From NCBI GenBank assembly GCA_034770075.1, contig CM068388.1, positions 20,802,294 to 20,866,293 on the forward strand: a DNA stretch of 64,000 nt. Reading direction: 5' to 3'. The DNA is from Aralia elata (taxonomy: Eukaryota > Streptophyta > Magnoliopsida > Apiales > Araliaceae). The position numbers were made by a program, and so were the translations under genes. The notes under the pieces were generated by a model. That model saw only the letters and a list, made by a program, of their open reading frames with translations. It was not told the origin of the DNA and did not search any database. Below are positions 45,615 to 56,355 of the stretch, in pieces. Every line of letters starts with the position of its first letter. Within the stretch, counting starts at the first letter, position 1.

Positions 45615-47432
45615 CCTTCCTTTTCAAATTGTGGCATTCCCTTCCACTTGAGGAAAACTTGCCTCTGAGTTGTCACCCGGTGTCATAGCACTCTCAGTCG
45701 TCTACTCCACAACCGTGTATGCATACATTGGACTATCAATAGCATGATATGGATAAAGATGATCAGCCACATTAAAAGTTTTCGAGATCCCCATACTTGC
45801 AGGCAGGTCCACAACATAAGCATTATCATTGATTTTTAGCATAATGTTATAAGGACCATATTTCTTTTGTTGTAACTTGTCATAAGTACCAACAAGAAAC
45901 ATTTCCTTGCGCAAGTGCACCATCACTTAATCTTCTTTCTCAAAAGTCAGCTTCTGGTGATGTTTGTCAACAAGTTTCTTGTAACGCGCATTAGCTTGTT
46001 CAATCTTTTGCTTCACCTCCACATGCATAGCTTGAACCTCATTCGCCATGTTGGCAGCTGTCGCGCTCACGCCAAGTTCCTTAAGAAAACTGACCAAATT
46101 AAGAGTATATATGTTGAGGACATTTAGTATAAACAATAAAAAATGGAGACTTCTTTGTAGCGCTATGTTCAGCACTATTATAAGCAAACTCCGCCTGTGT
46201 TAAAGTCAAATCCCATTGTCGAGGCTTCTCTCCACATATACAGCAAATTAAGTTCCCCCAAAGTTCGATTCAGCGACTCAGTTTGCCCGTCAATTTGAGC
46301 ATGGGTTGTACTGCTAAAGTTCAAAGAAGAATCAAACCGCTTCCATAAAGTCTTGCAAACGTAACTCAAAAATTTAGTGTCACGATCAGAAGTGATGGTT
46401 TTGGGCACACCATGCAACCTTACAATCTCCCTAAAGAATAATTTTGTCACTCTAAGAGCATCAAAAATCTTCTTGCAAGGTATAAAATGTGCCATCTTAG
46501 AAAACCGGTCAACCACCACAAACACAGAATGAACATCCCTTTGAGTTCTTAGTAATCCAACCACAAAATCCATCGATAAATCTTTCCAAATATTTTCAGG
46601 AATCGATAAAGGTGTATAAAGGCCAGCATTGGAGGAATGCCATTTACACGTTTGGCACACATAACACTGCCCTATGAATTTCTCCACACTGCGTTGTAAC
46701 TTTTGTCAATAATACTGTTTCTGTACAGCAAATAAGGTCTTATCTCGTCCTAAATGTCCAGCAAATCCGCCACCATGCAAGTCATGAATTACCTTCTAGA
46801 ACACACAATTGATTCTCAAGCATCAAAAATCCATCCTACAAGTAGAACCCCAACACAGGCACTCCCAAAATACATTGTCGCCAAATTTTAGAAAAATTAG
46901 GATCCTGCTCGTATAACTCCTTCAAACACTCAAAGCAATTTATTTCATGACTAAGTGTAACGAGTAACAATGCACGACGATTCAAAGCATCTGCCACTTT
47001 ATTTTGCACTCTAGATTTATGCACCAAACGGAAAGGAAACTTCTAAAGAAAGGTACACCACTGGGCATCCATGTTTGAAGTAATTTGTTTTTGACTTCCC
47101 TAATACTTCAAAGCTTCTTGATCTGAATATAACCTAAATTCTTTGCCAATCAGATAGTGTTTCCAATGTTTCAAAGTTCGAACAACTGCAAAAAATTCCT
47201 TGTCGACCATTTTTGTCGAGCCTCACATAACTTCTCACTAAAACAATGTTACATGTCTCTTCTCTTGGGATAAAACAACACCAATGCCCAAAGTACTAGC
47301 ATCACAATACACTTCAAACAACTTATCAAAGTTCGATAACGCAAGCACATGGGCATTACTTAATTTTTCCTTTATCACCGCAAAACTGTTATTTGTTGTT
47401 TCATCCCAATTAAATTTTTCTTTCCACAATCA
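45615..47432 (-). pseudogene. Chromovirus pol fragment (RNase H, integrase, chromodomain)
   Basis: Read right to left: RNase H start (FEVYCDASTLGIGVVLSQE, 47335-47280), the stretch FFAVVRTLKHWKHYLIG and HKSRVQNKVADALNRRALLL (47020-46960), integrase with a zinc-site remnant (CYVCQTCKW, 46665-46640), DFVVGLLRTQRDVHSVFVVV and SDRDTKFLS as DDE-core pieces (46580-46370), then the C-terminal GPYNIMLKINDNAYVVDLP (45860-45805) and a chromodomain-like QVFLKWKGMPQFEKE (45664-45620). The chromodomain marks a chromovirus. RT is absent and stops interrupt each part. The fragment ends inside the chromodomain, where LTR copy 3 begins. Confidence 0.88.
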
Positions 47433-47439
47433 GTGTTAA

Positions 47440-48700
47440 GGTCAAAGCCCACGGCCTGCCCTACCTGCTAAAGTTGATGTTTAGGCTTATATATTTCAAG
47501 CCCAAAAAATTAATTTAGGCCTTTTTAGCCTAACCCAATTTTGGCCCGACCCGAAAGTGGCTTGCTCCACCCATGAGATTCATTTCACTTTAACTATTCA
47601 AGGCCTATCCCTTATTTCTGATGATGATTTGATATTTTTCTACAAGTAGTACACCCATTCTCTTGTTTTTTCTTAGTAACATGAGCAACCCACTTTAATT
47701 TTGTTTAGCCCAATACAATAGTTTTAACTTATAAATTTGTCGAAGCTGTGATATTTTGAGATCTTGGATCATGTAATAATGCTATACACACTTGAACAAT
47801 TATTTCTTTTAGGATTATTTGTATTTCACACATGTAATGCTCTGTTTATATTTATAAAATTTAAAATACTTAATATAAGTGTGTAAAGAATGAATTAAAT
47901 TGATTGAATAGATAGGCAGATTAATGCAACAAGAAAATAAATGAAAAAAAAAAAAACCCGCGGGCCACCCGACATGTCAATTCTTGGGCCATGGGCCTCT
48001 TATTTCAAGTCCACGAAAATCTGGGCCTTTTTAGCTTGACCCAATTTTAGCCTAGCCTAAAATTGACTCGACTCGTTTGGGTTTGGCTCGTGATTTGCCA
48101 GGTTTTGATGCATTTGAGGCTTATAACTTGCCTGGTTTTCAAAACTTAAAATGTTGCATCAATTTTAAATTTAAAAATATTTTAAATTGACTTAAAAAGT
48201 CTAAATGAATCATATACTCCCTCATTCAGTTTCAAATTATTGTTGCATCATTCACGAAAAGAAATAATAAAGAATAGATTACCGATAACTTTTGAAAGTC
48301 ACCGTGAGATATTTACAAAATCAAAATTAATATAATATATTAAAACTTACGTAATCATTATTCTTTTAATTAGTAATTTTTTTTAGATAATTCACAATAA
48401 TTATTATTGTATTCATCAAAATTAAATAAATTTAAGCCAATTTTGAATTTAAAAATGTCTCAAAATGACTTGAAAAATCAATAATAATTTTATATTTTGA
48501 AATGAATGAATTATTTAGGAATACTAGTCATTTATGCACATAACACACTACGTGCGTCATTCAAATAAATATTTATCAAAGTATAAAATTATTATAGAAA
48601 AATTGTGGGAAATTTTTTTAAAATCATAAATATTATGGAAAGAGAAAGAAAAAGAAAAAGGGATAAGAGAATGATTGAGAAAATATAGGAATTAAAAATC
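47440..48700 (+). repeat. Duplicated 1.25-kb segment, copy A
   Basis: Copy A matches 57440-60112 (copy B without its MULE insertion) along its full length, including GCCTTTTTAGCCTAACCCAA, a TTGATTGAATAGATAGGCAG block and GAATGATTGAGAAAA near the end. It contains two direct copies of a GGGCCTTTTTAGC-T-ACCCAATTTTAGCC motif (47515 and 48028), which resembles sub-terminal repeats of hAT-like non-autonomous elements, and a MITE-like copy at 48222-48520. Its class is uncertain. Confidence 0.75.
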
Positions 48701-49615
48701 AAAATAAAATATGTGATTAAGAAACCGAAGAGACCAAGTGAAGCGAGAGGCAACAAAGACTAAGGGGTCGCTTGGGAGAACTGTTGTGTGGACTAAAATT
48801 ATTTCTAAATTAAATATGAAAGTGTTTTATTGTTTGATAATTTTTTTAAAATATTATTAAATAATAGAGATTTGGGTTTAAAAGTACTTTTAACTTGAGC
48901 TGAAAATTTGAACTTTTGACTGCAACACTTTTGACAAAAGTACAAAATACAAAATTATCCTTAAAGTGTTAAAAATAAATAAAATCTCATGTCACACACT
49001 TACCTTAAAATTGTATTAATGCCTTCAAAGTTCTTCTATAATTATGTCATGAATTATTAATTTAATTTTTATATTATAACACTTTTGTTAGAAGTTCTAC
49101 CTCTAAAACTGTTTAATCTGACTACATTTAGATCACACATGACACATATCCGCCAAACACACGCTTTGAGCGATCATTCCTTAAGGAAGGTTCACACCTA
49201 TTCTATATGTGTTCATGACGACTTGAAAAAATGACAGAAGACTCATGCCCTATCTCTTTTGGGATCACAGGCCATAACAAGGATTAAGAGTTTGTAGTGA
49301 ATGTGAGTGTCTTTGGTTTGTTGGAACTTAAAACGATCAGAATTGATGAAATTCATATATATTTTGAAAAATAATAAATCTTATAATTAATAGTATTTTA
49401 TAGATAATTTAACATAATTACGATTATAATCAACCAAAATCAATTTTTCACTTTTTGATATATGAAGTAATGTATTTTTCTATTAAATAAATACAATTCA
49501 ATTAAAAGGTTATATAATAAACTACCACATCTCCCTACCAAATCTTTAATTCACGCCGCTCATTTTTAAGAAATTATCTCATTTTGAGCCCACCAAAGAC
49601 TACGAAGATTCAATA

Positions 49616-49752
49616 AAGAGAGTCTCCCTGCCAAAATTTCCATAAAGACTAAGAAGATTTCAATAATGGTTGGCTGTACAAGTTTCAGTTTGGTCAATAA
49701 TTTCAACAAAAAAAATTCTCACGGAAACAAGTTTCAAACGTCTATAAATAAA
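49616..49752 (+). promoter_or_regulatory. Relic promoter 1 of the receptor-kinase family
   Basis: GAGTCTCCCTGCCAAAATTT followed by CCATAAAGACTAAGAAGATT and TGGTTGGCTGTAC matches the segment at 51447-51515 upstream of the live gene. A TATA box (TCTATAAATAAATG) lies about 60 bp further on, at 49741-49754. No receptor-kinase coding sequence follows. Confidence 0.6.
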
Positions 49753-50636
49753 TGTTCATACCGAAGAAATAGAAAGATATAAAAATACAAGAGTCTTTAT
49801 GAATTTCTTTTATGTACAAGTTTTTTAGTCCTAATTTAAAGGGATTTTCGCGTATTTTTTTCCACTTGGTTGAATCTCAAGTTTATGTCTAAAACTTGAG
49901 ACAGAGAGTGTATTTCTCATTTTGAGAAATAGTAAAATTATTAAGAGTTTGTCATGTAATTTTTATCTCTTATTATTCTAAAATTAACAAATCAACTTTT
50001 CAACCACATATTCCAGGCGACTTTTTCTCTTTTCAAGACCACAGACTAATTAAGAAGAATCGATTTAAAGAGAATGTGAGTCCCTGCTAAATACTCCGGT
50101 CGTTGGTCCGCCAGAATATAAAAGATTCATTCGGGTTAGTAGTCAAAGGGTACTTCTTATTAAAATGCAACCTTCATTTGTTAGCTAGATAAAAACACAA
50201 AACTAACAATTTGATAATGAAATTTTTGCAATTTGAAAATTAACTTATAAGATTAATCTTTAAAATCAATTGAGACATTTTCAAACTCAAAATTGAGATA
50301 ATTTATTATGAAACAGTAAGTCTTATAATGATTAGTGCTTTTAGAATATTCATTTTCGTATTGACTAATTTAAACGATTAATTCATGTTAAATTTGAGTT
50401 TCAAAATGTTTTAAGTTAACTTCAAAAAGTTAATTATAATCTAATATTTGAAACAGAGGGAGTACTAAATTAGACATTAACATGAAATTATGCAACGTAA
50501 ACAATCATTTGCAGTCCAAAATTACGTAATAAAAAATAAAAAAAAGTTAATGCCTCTTCTTACCACATCTTTCACGGCACTTTTTTGAGAAATTTATCTC
50601 ATTTTGAGCCCACGGAGACTAAGAAGACTCAATAAG

Positions 50637-50706
50637 GTGAGTCTCCCGTGCCAAAATTTCCGCAAAGACGATAAAATTGTGTAATAAAAGTTTATATAAA
50701 TAGAGG
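50637..50706 (+). promoter_or_regulatory. Relic promoter 2 of the receptor-kinase family
   Basis: GTGAGTCTCCCGTGCCAAAA then TTTCCGCAAAGACG is a second diverged copy of the same motif, preceded by TCATTTTGAGCCCACGGAGA (shared with 49580-49600) and followed by TTTATATAAATAGAGG, a TATA box at 50690-50705. No coding sequence follows. Confidence 0.6.
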
Positions 50707-51213
50707 CTTGGTAAAAAATAGACTCTCTTTAAAACAAAATTTAAATATAAAAAAGTTGTTTACTGTGTAGTATGTCTAAATACAATATTTTACTATTTGA
50801 CCCTTAAATCAATTTATACAAATTTATGGTCGGAGTAATAATATAATAAATATTAAATAATTTATTCAAATAAAATATTTCAAGTATGATAAAATATAAT
50901 AATAATTATGATAACTTTATATAATTATTATAAAATATGATGACGGTAATAGTGGATATGGTGGTGGTGGATGATGGTGGGTGGTGGTGAATGGTATAGT
51001 AGGAGAAATGAAATGAAGAATGAAAAATATGAATTAGGTAGTGAGAGTAAAAGAGTAACCAGGAGTCTCTTTTTCTAAAAAGAGTTGTTTCAATCTCTTT
51101 CTTTTAAGAGACAAAAAGAGTTAGCACAAATTTTATCATATAACTTGGTCTCTGTGCGGGAAAAAAAAGAAAAAAAGAAAAAACTAATGATGGGTCGTAC
51201 CCCCATCAATGAA

Positions 51214-51290
51214 TGTTAGGCTTGGGCAGTAGTTGGCCAGAAATTAATTTAAAAAAATAAACAAAATAATGACATCTTTTCTCATTCATC
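51214..51290 (+). pseudogene. Relic 5' leader and start codon of a duplicated receptor kinase
   Basis: TGTTAGGCTTGGGCAGTAGT...AGAAATTAATTT...AAATAATGACATCTTTTCTC corresponds base for base, with scattered changes, to 51543-51620, the leader and first codons of the live gene (TGTTATGCTTAGGCAGTACT...AAATAATGGCATCCTCTTCG). The similarity stops after about 30 coding bases. So it is the surviving beginning of an upstream gene copy that was otherwise deleted. Confidence 0.75.
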
Positions 51291-51443
51291 ATTTTATATA
51301 ATTTTGTAAGGTGATTAAAGATAAATTTAAAAAAAAATTACTCTTTTTCTTCTATTTTATTTTTCTTAATTTGCGTTGAAAATATACTCAAGACATTCTT
51401 CAGACAATATAATTTAATTTTTATATTAAAACACTTTTGTCCA

Positions 51444-51517
51444 AAGTCTCCCCTACCAAAATTTCCAGAAAGACTAAGAAGACTTCAATTATTGGTCGGC
51501 TGTAGAGTTACCTCCTT
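51444..51517 (+). promoter_or_regulatory. Promoter-proximal motif of the live receptor-kinase gene
   Basis: AAGTCTCCCCTACCAAAATT then TCCAGAAAGACTAAGAAGAC and TTGGTCGGCTGTAG lie 85-155 bp upstream of the start codon. They recur at 49616 and 50637. No good TATA box is visible between here and the ATG, unlike in the relic copies. Confidence 0.5.
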
Positions 51518-51600
51518 TACATTACAAATCCAACCACCATTTGTTATGCTTAGGCAGTACTTGGTGAGAAATTGATTAGTTAAAAAAAAGAAGCCAAATA

Positions 51601-54578
51601 ATGGCATCCTCTTCGTCCATCACTCGTGCCCTACTTCTTCTTCTTCTTCTTCTTCTTCTGGCTTCTTGTGCAAATATGATATTAGTAGCAGCAACAGCAA
51701 AGTCACCGGAGACTGAAGCTCTACTCAACAGCGGCTGGTGGGGGAGTAATATTAATAATAATAATAATAATAATAGTAATTCTGTTATTAAAGTGAACAC
51801 TTCTCATAGTCATTGTAACTGGACAGGCATCAATTGCAATGACGCAGGTAGTGTCACCGGTATAGACTTGTTGTCTTACTGCTACTTCAAAGACAAAAAA
51901 CTAGGAGGTGAGGTGGGGAAGTTGAATTTTTCATCATTTCCCAACCTTGAATATATTGATTTTGATTCCTGTGGACTCCATGGTAGCATCCCATACCAAA
52001 TTGGTATGCTTTCAAAACTCACATACCTTTATCTGGGACAGAACTTTCTTACAGGTAAGTTACCTCCTTCCTTGGCTAACCTCACCCAACTAGAATGGCT
52101 TTCCATCCCACGTAATAATATTAGTGGTTTAATTCCCTTAAGATTTGGGAATTTGACCAACTTACGTATTTTATCCCTCTCTGCGAATGACCTCGTCGGT
52201 TCAATCTCTTCAGCTTTGGGTTCTTTGCCGACAAATCTAAACATTCTGTACCTTCTTTCCAATCAATTTAGTGGCTATATCCCTTTGGAATTAGGGAACC
52301 TAAAGACGCTAGAGAGACTACACCTGGGCAATAACAACCTTGATGGTTCAATCCCTTCGTCTCTAGGTCTTTTAAGCAACTTGACATATTTGAGTCTAGC
52401 TTCAAACCAAATAAACGGCTCTATCCCTTCAGAATTAGGGAACCTGAAGATGCTAACGTCACTAGACCTCGGCAATAACAACTTTCATGGTTCAATCCCT
52501 TCATCTCTAGGTCTTTTAAGCAACTTGACATATTTGATCCTTTCTTCAAACCAAATAAACGGCTCTATTCCTTCGGAATTAGGGAACCTGAAGATGCTAA
52601 GGACACTAAACCTTTCTGATAACAACCTTCATGGTTTTATTCCTACAGAGATTAGCCTTCTCTCCAAAGTTAGTTATCTTAATCTTCAGTCTAATCAACT
52701 TTCAGGAAGCATACCTGTTTCCATGCAGTTGAATAATCTTCTCATGAGACTAGACCTCTCGAATAATCGGCTGAGTGGACACATCCCCAAAGAACTTGGA
52801 AAGTGCAACCAACTGGAAGACTTGAGATTAAGTTGTAACAATTTAAACGGAACCATTCCTGTTGAACTTGCAAGTTTGTCAAACTTAAAGTATTTGAACC
52901 TCTCCCGAAATAATCTCTGTGGCACAATTCAAATTTGTCCTTGCAATGGTTGTGATGGCTCGTCAATTGATTTATCAGGCAATTACGCCCTCAAGGGTAA
53001 TCTGACTTGTCAAGAGATGTCTAGCAGCAATACCACAAAAGATAACGACATCATAACCAACAACAAGAACAATAAAAAAAGAGGCTTGGACATTATAAAA
53101 GTTGTTCTTCCCATCGTTATTTTCCTAACCCTCATAACGTTTTCCCTTGTATTATTTAGTCGACACAAGGCACAAAGAAGTCAAAGCCACACCAGATTAA
53201 TAAGGAACGGTAACTTGTGTTCGATATGGAATTATGATGGAAGGATTGCATATGACGACATTATCAGAGCAACCAATGACTTTGACATCAGATATTGCAT
53301 TGGAACTGGTGGCTATGGCAGCGTGTATGAAGCAAGACTACCTAGTGGCAAAGTAGTGGCCCTAAAAAAACTTCATCGGCTAGAAGCTGAAGAGCCAGCT
53401 TTTGACAAGAGTTTCAAGAATGAGATAGAAGTCTTATCAAATATAAGGCATAAGAACATTGTCAAACTTTACGGATTTTGTTTACACCACAGATGCATGT
53501 TCTTGGTTTATGAATACTTGCAAAGGGGAAGCTTGTTTTGTGTCCTCAGAAATGATGTTGAAGCCATCGAATTAGATTGGACCACGAGGGTGAACATTGT
53601 GAAAGGTATTGCAAACGCTCTATCTTACATGCATTACGATTGCAACCCACCTATTGTACATCGCGACATATCAAGCAACAACATCTTATTGGATTCCAAG
53701 CTAGAGGCCTTTGTTGCTGACTTTGGCACCGCAAGATTGTTAAACCCTGATTCATCAAATCAAACAATACTTGCCGGAACTTACGGATATGTTGCTCCAG
53801 GTGAACAAGTCTATTCATGTAATTATATTAATTTTTTTTCCCTACAATAGAACCGAAAAATGTAATAAAATCTACATAATTTAATATGCATTAACTTAGA
53901 TAGCCTTCTACTAGTATTGAATATATTTTAAGATGCTTTAAAATCTAATTTCTGATGTCCAAACCCTCTTTTTTGAAAGTGAGAAAGAATTTTAAGAGAT
54001 GCCAAATTCATATTTATACACCACAAGTTTCATATATTTTATTACAGCTAAAACTATATATGTGTATGTGTGTGTATACACATATAAACGTGCACACTCA
54101 ATAACTTATATTTAGCACAGCTTAAAAGATAATGCCACATATATTCTACAAAATAGAACAACTAAAATGAGACTCTTAGAATTGCTCAACAAGTTTACCT
54201 AACAATGCAGAACTTGTCTACACTATGGTTGTGAGTGAAAAGTGTGATGTCTACAGTTTTGGGGTGGTGGCAATTGAAATAATGATGGGAAAGCATCCAG
54301 GAGAGCTTCTCTCACCTCCAAAGTCATCTTCTGCTCAGGATATAATGTTGAATGATATTTTGGATCCTCGCCTTACACATCCAACTACTCGACTAGTTGA
54401 ACAGAATATCATTCGGGTTCTTTCATTGGGTTTTGCATGTGTATCCTCTGACCCCAAATTGCGACCAACCATGCTTGACGTGTCACGACAGTTAACAGCT
54501 TGCACGCCTCTAGCTAAATCTCTTCATGCAATTTCAATAAGGCAACTAAGGTATGGAGAAAAAATATTGACATGTTAA
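51601..54578 (+). CDS. LRR receptor-like kinase, MIK2-like (two exons)
   Basis: This is a plasma-membrane receptor kinase of the LRR-RLK group that includes Arabidopsis MIK2 (MDIS1-interacting receptor-like kinase 2). In that family the ectodomain senses peptides or cell-wall state and the cytoplasmic kinase signals; the ligand here is unknown. Exon 1 is 51601-53800 and exon 2 is 54211-54578, joining inside the APE glutamate codon to give 855 residues. Seen: a Leu-rich signal peptide (1-30), an LRR cap with SHSHCNWTGINCN, about 14 LRRs (110-450), a membrane span (about 498-520), then the kinase with GTGGYGSVYEA (about 567-577), the lysine in VVALKK (about 588), HRDISSNN (about 687), ADFGTARL (about 706) and APELVYTMVVSEKCDVYSFG. 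All catalytic residues are present. The preceding leader and ATG context are duplicated upstream. This is the only gene here that looks intact. Confidence 0.93.
51640..51661 (+). repeat. (CTT)n microsatellite coding the signal-peptide leucines
   Basis: An in-frame CTT run encodes the poly-leucine core of the signal peptide. A second in-frame triplet repeat, (AAT)n at 51751-51780, encodes an asparagine run near residues 50-60. Length changes in either keep the frame. Confidence 0.9.
52327..52614 (+). repeat. 144-bp tandem duplication of two LRR units in the receptor kinase
   Basis: GGCAATAACAAC begins at 52327 and 52471, and the two 144-bp blocks are nearly identical (for example CTAGGTCTTTTAAGCAACTT and CAAATAAACGGCTCTAT in both). 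Each encodes two 24-residue LRRs, so the duplication kept both the reading frame and the repeat register. Confidence 0.95.
53801..54210 (+). other. Receptor-kinase intron
   Basis: It begins GTGAACAAGT and ends AACAATGCAG, 410 bp, AT-rich. Splicing restores GAA (Glu) of the kinase APE motif and continues in frame to the stop at 54576-54578. Without splicing, exon 1 runs on 50 bases to a TAG at 53848. Confidence 0.93.
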
Positions 54579-54633
54579 AGTATTTCACTATAACGGTATT
54601 AATATACTTCTCTGAAACATCTAAAACATTATA

Positions 54634-54881
54634 CTCCCTCTGTCATAGGATAAAAATCCTCCATTGACTTTTGTAGTTAAATTGACCGTTTTTAAAATTA
54701 ATAATTAAACATATATATTTAGATTTTCAAAAAGACAAACATTGAGATTAGTACTAAATTGTATATAGTTGATCATGTTTATAAGCTTTTTGTATATATT
54801 TAAAAGAATAATAAGATCTATTGATTTAAAAAAGGGTCAATTTGACCATAAAAGTCAATGAAAGACTTTTATCCTAGTTTA
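54634..54881. mobile_element. Stowaway-like MITE
   Basis: It starts TACTCCCTCTGTCATAGGAT. The inverted end pair is ATAGGATAAAAATCCTCCAT / TAGGATAAAAGTCTTTCATT (right end read inverted), extending through TTGACTTTT-TGGT-AAATTGACC for about 45 bp. It is 248 bp, has no ORF, and lies just downstream of the receptor-kinase stop codon. Confidence 0.8.
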
Positions 54882-55732
54882 TCTTTCTGCCGTTCTTGAA
54901 TACATCACGGCTGAGGTATTTGTTTTATTCTTCCCTTTTTTTTTGTTGATTTATTGGCTTGTGCAGTGTAAGATATTTTTCCTTGGAATTTGGGGGTGAA
55001 GAAATTTTCTGTTTTGATTGATTTATTGGCTTGTGCAGTGTAAGATATTTTTTGTTTGATTTTCTGTTTGTTAGTTTGTTTTGATTTGCTGGCTTTTAGT
55101 CGATTTTAGGAAATGTGTTTTGAATTTCTTGTATTGGGAGATATGGTATTATATTCCAAAAAGTAGAAGGTTGGCTTTCATTTTGGGGACAGAGGCTGTA
55201 TTAGGCTCTTCTTTCTTTTTTTTTTTTACTTCTTTTATTTGTTGCTGTGATAGGTTTAGGAAATCGGTTGCTTTCTTTTGATTTCCTTGTATTTAGTTTA
55301 TTTGGAAAATGTGTTTTGAATTTCTTTTATTGGGAAATATGGTACTATAAGCTGCATGCATTTTGGGTTCCTAATTTGAAAATTGAGTAATGAAGGGAAA
55401 ATATTATATTTTTATAGTGAATTTTTGGATGTTAATTTGGAAATTGGATTCTTAGATTGGGATATTTCAAAAAGAAGGCTGTCTATCATTTTGGATTTTG
55501 TTTTTTGCATTTTTGATTTGTTGTTGTGATAGGTTCAAGAACTGCACATTTTACATTTATTATGAAATATATTTTGTACTGTTGCAAATATTGGAGGGTT
55601 GTTCATATCTTGTTGGGGTTTAGTTTTTCTTTGGGGTCATGTTTTATATTTGTCTTATTTGTTGATATTTTGGATTTTTTGGGGATAGTAATATTAATGA
55701 TATATATGTATTGAAATGATAATGAATGATAG
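54882..55732 (+). other. Intron-like sequence upstream of the H2A.X fragment
   Basis: T-rich, with no recognised coding sequence. TTGATTTATTGGCTTGTGCA then GTGTAAGATATTTTT occurs twice (54948-54979 and 55017-55051). A longer, looser duplication (55120-55270 versus 55310-55535) shares TGAATTTCTT-TATTGGGA-ATATGGTA and GTTG-TGTGATAGGTT. The composition and its place before a splice acceptor suggest the last intron of a histone H2A.X gene. Confidence 0.5.
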
Positions 55733-55891
55733 GTATTGGAGTTGGCTGTGAATGATGAAGAGTTGAACAAGCTTTTGGGTGCGGTTACTATTGCCAACGG
55801 AGGTGTTTTGCCGAATATCCACCAGAATTTGCTGCCAAAGAAGGTTGGGAAAGGCAAGGGAGACATTGGATTTGCTTCTCAAGAGTTTTAG
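55733..55891 (+). pseudogene. Histone H2A.X last-exon fragment
   Basis: After a splice-acceptor-like AATGATAG, 52 codons run open to TAG: VLELAVNDEELNKLLGAVTI, then ANGGVLPNIHQNLLPKKV and GKGKGDIGFASQEF. The C-terminal SQEF is the phosphorylation motif that defines plant H2A.X (a DNA-damage mark); the preceding part is the H2A docking domain. Compared with H2A, the start has decayed (expected HIQLAVRNDEEL; here VLELAVNDEEL with the Arg codon lost). No exon 1 with the histone fold was found upstream. It is a 3' gene fragment, probably transduplicated or left from a deletion. Confidence 0.88.
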
Positions 55892-56214
55892 GAAGAGTTT
55901 GCCTTCTTTTTGTGTCTCCTTTAGTAAAGGAGATCAACGTCATGTAATATATGATATATTGATGTTTGATCATTTGGGATGTGAAATTGAGGCTTTGCAC
56001 TTGTTGTTTCCAATTTAAGTTTTTGATTCAGGATATGATTAGATGTATTCAAAGTTTTTGTAAATGGTGAAAGGTTAAGTTAACTACGTACACTCTTATT
56101 CTGCCCAAGTGTATGGTGCCTGACCTGTTATCATACTGCAGACTAGGAAGTTAGCAGTAGAAGTATTTTTCATAATTCCTGAACCTTTGTTTTCTTGATC
56201 TAAGCTGAACTGTG

Positions 56215-56355
56215 TGTTAGCATCCTATACCAACTTGGTATGCTTTCAAACCTGACATCCCTTGGTCTGTCTCAAAACTCTCAAAACTTTCTTACAAGTT
56301 TGCTACCTCAGTGCTTGGCTAGCCTCAGCCCAATTGAAATGGCTTGACATCTACG
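56215..56355 (+). pseudogene. LRR receptor-kinase relic, part 1
   Basis: GTTAGCATCCTATACCAACT then TGGTATGCTTTCAAACC and GCTTGGCTAGCCTCAGCCCA correspond to 51984-52112 of the live gene, encoding its first LRRs (SIPYQIGMLSKLTYL...SLANLTQLEWLSI). Frameshifts and substitutions abolish coding. Confidence 0.85.

Larger units (their letters stand above)
48701..51213. other. Receptor-kinase upstream region with relic promoters and MITEs
   Basis: No coding region. It contains a possible DNA-transposon start (GGGGTCGCTTGGGAGAACTG, 48766), a partial MITE-like copy (49325-49475), two relic promoter segments described separately, a MITE-like copy at 50225-50466 ending AACAGAGGGAGTACT, and a GGTGGTGG-rich stretch at 50945-51000. 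Confidence 0.6.

Noticed and set aside
51576..51800. Minus-strand ORF over the receptor-kinase start
   Set aside because: Shadow of the CTT and AAT triplet repeats of the real gene.
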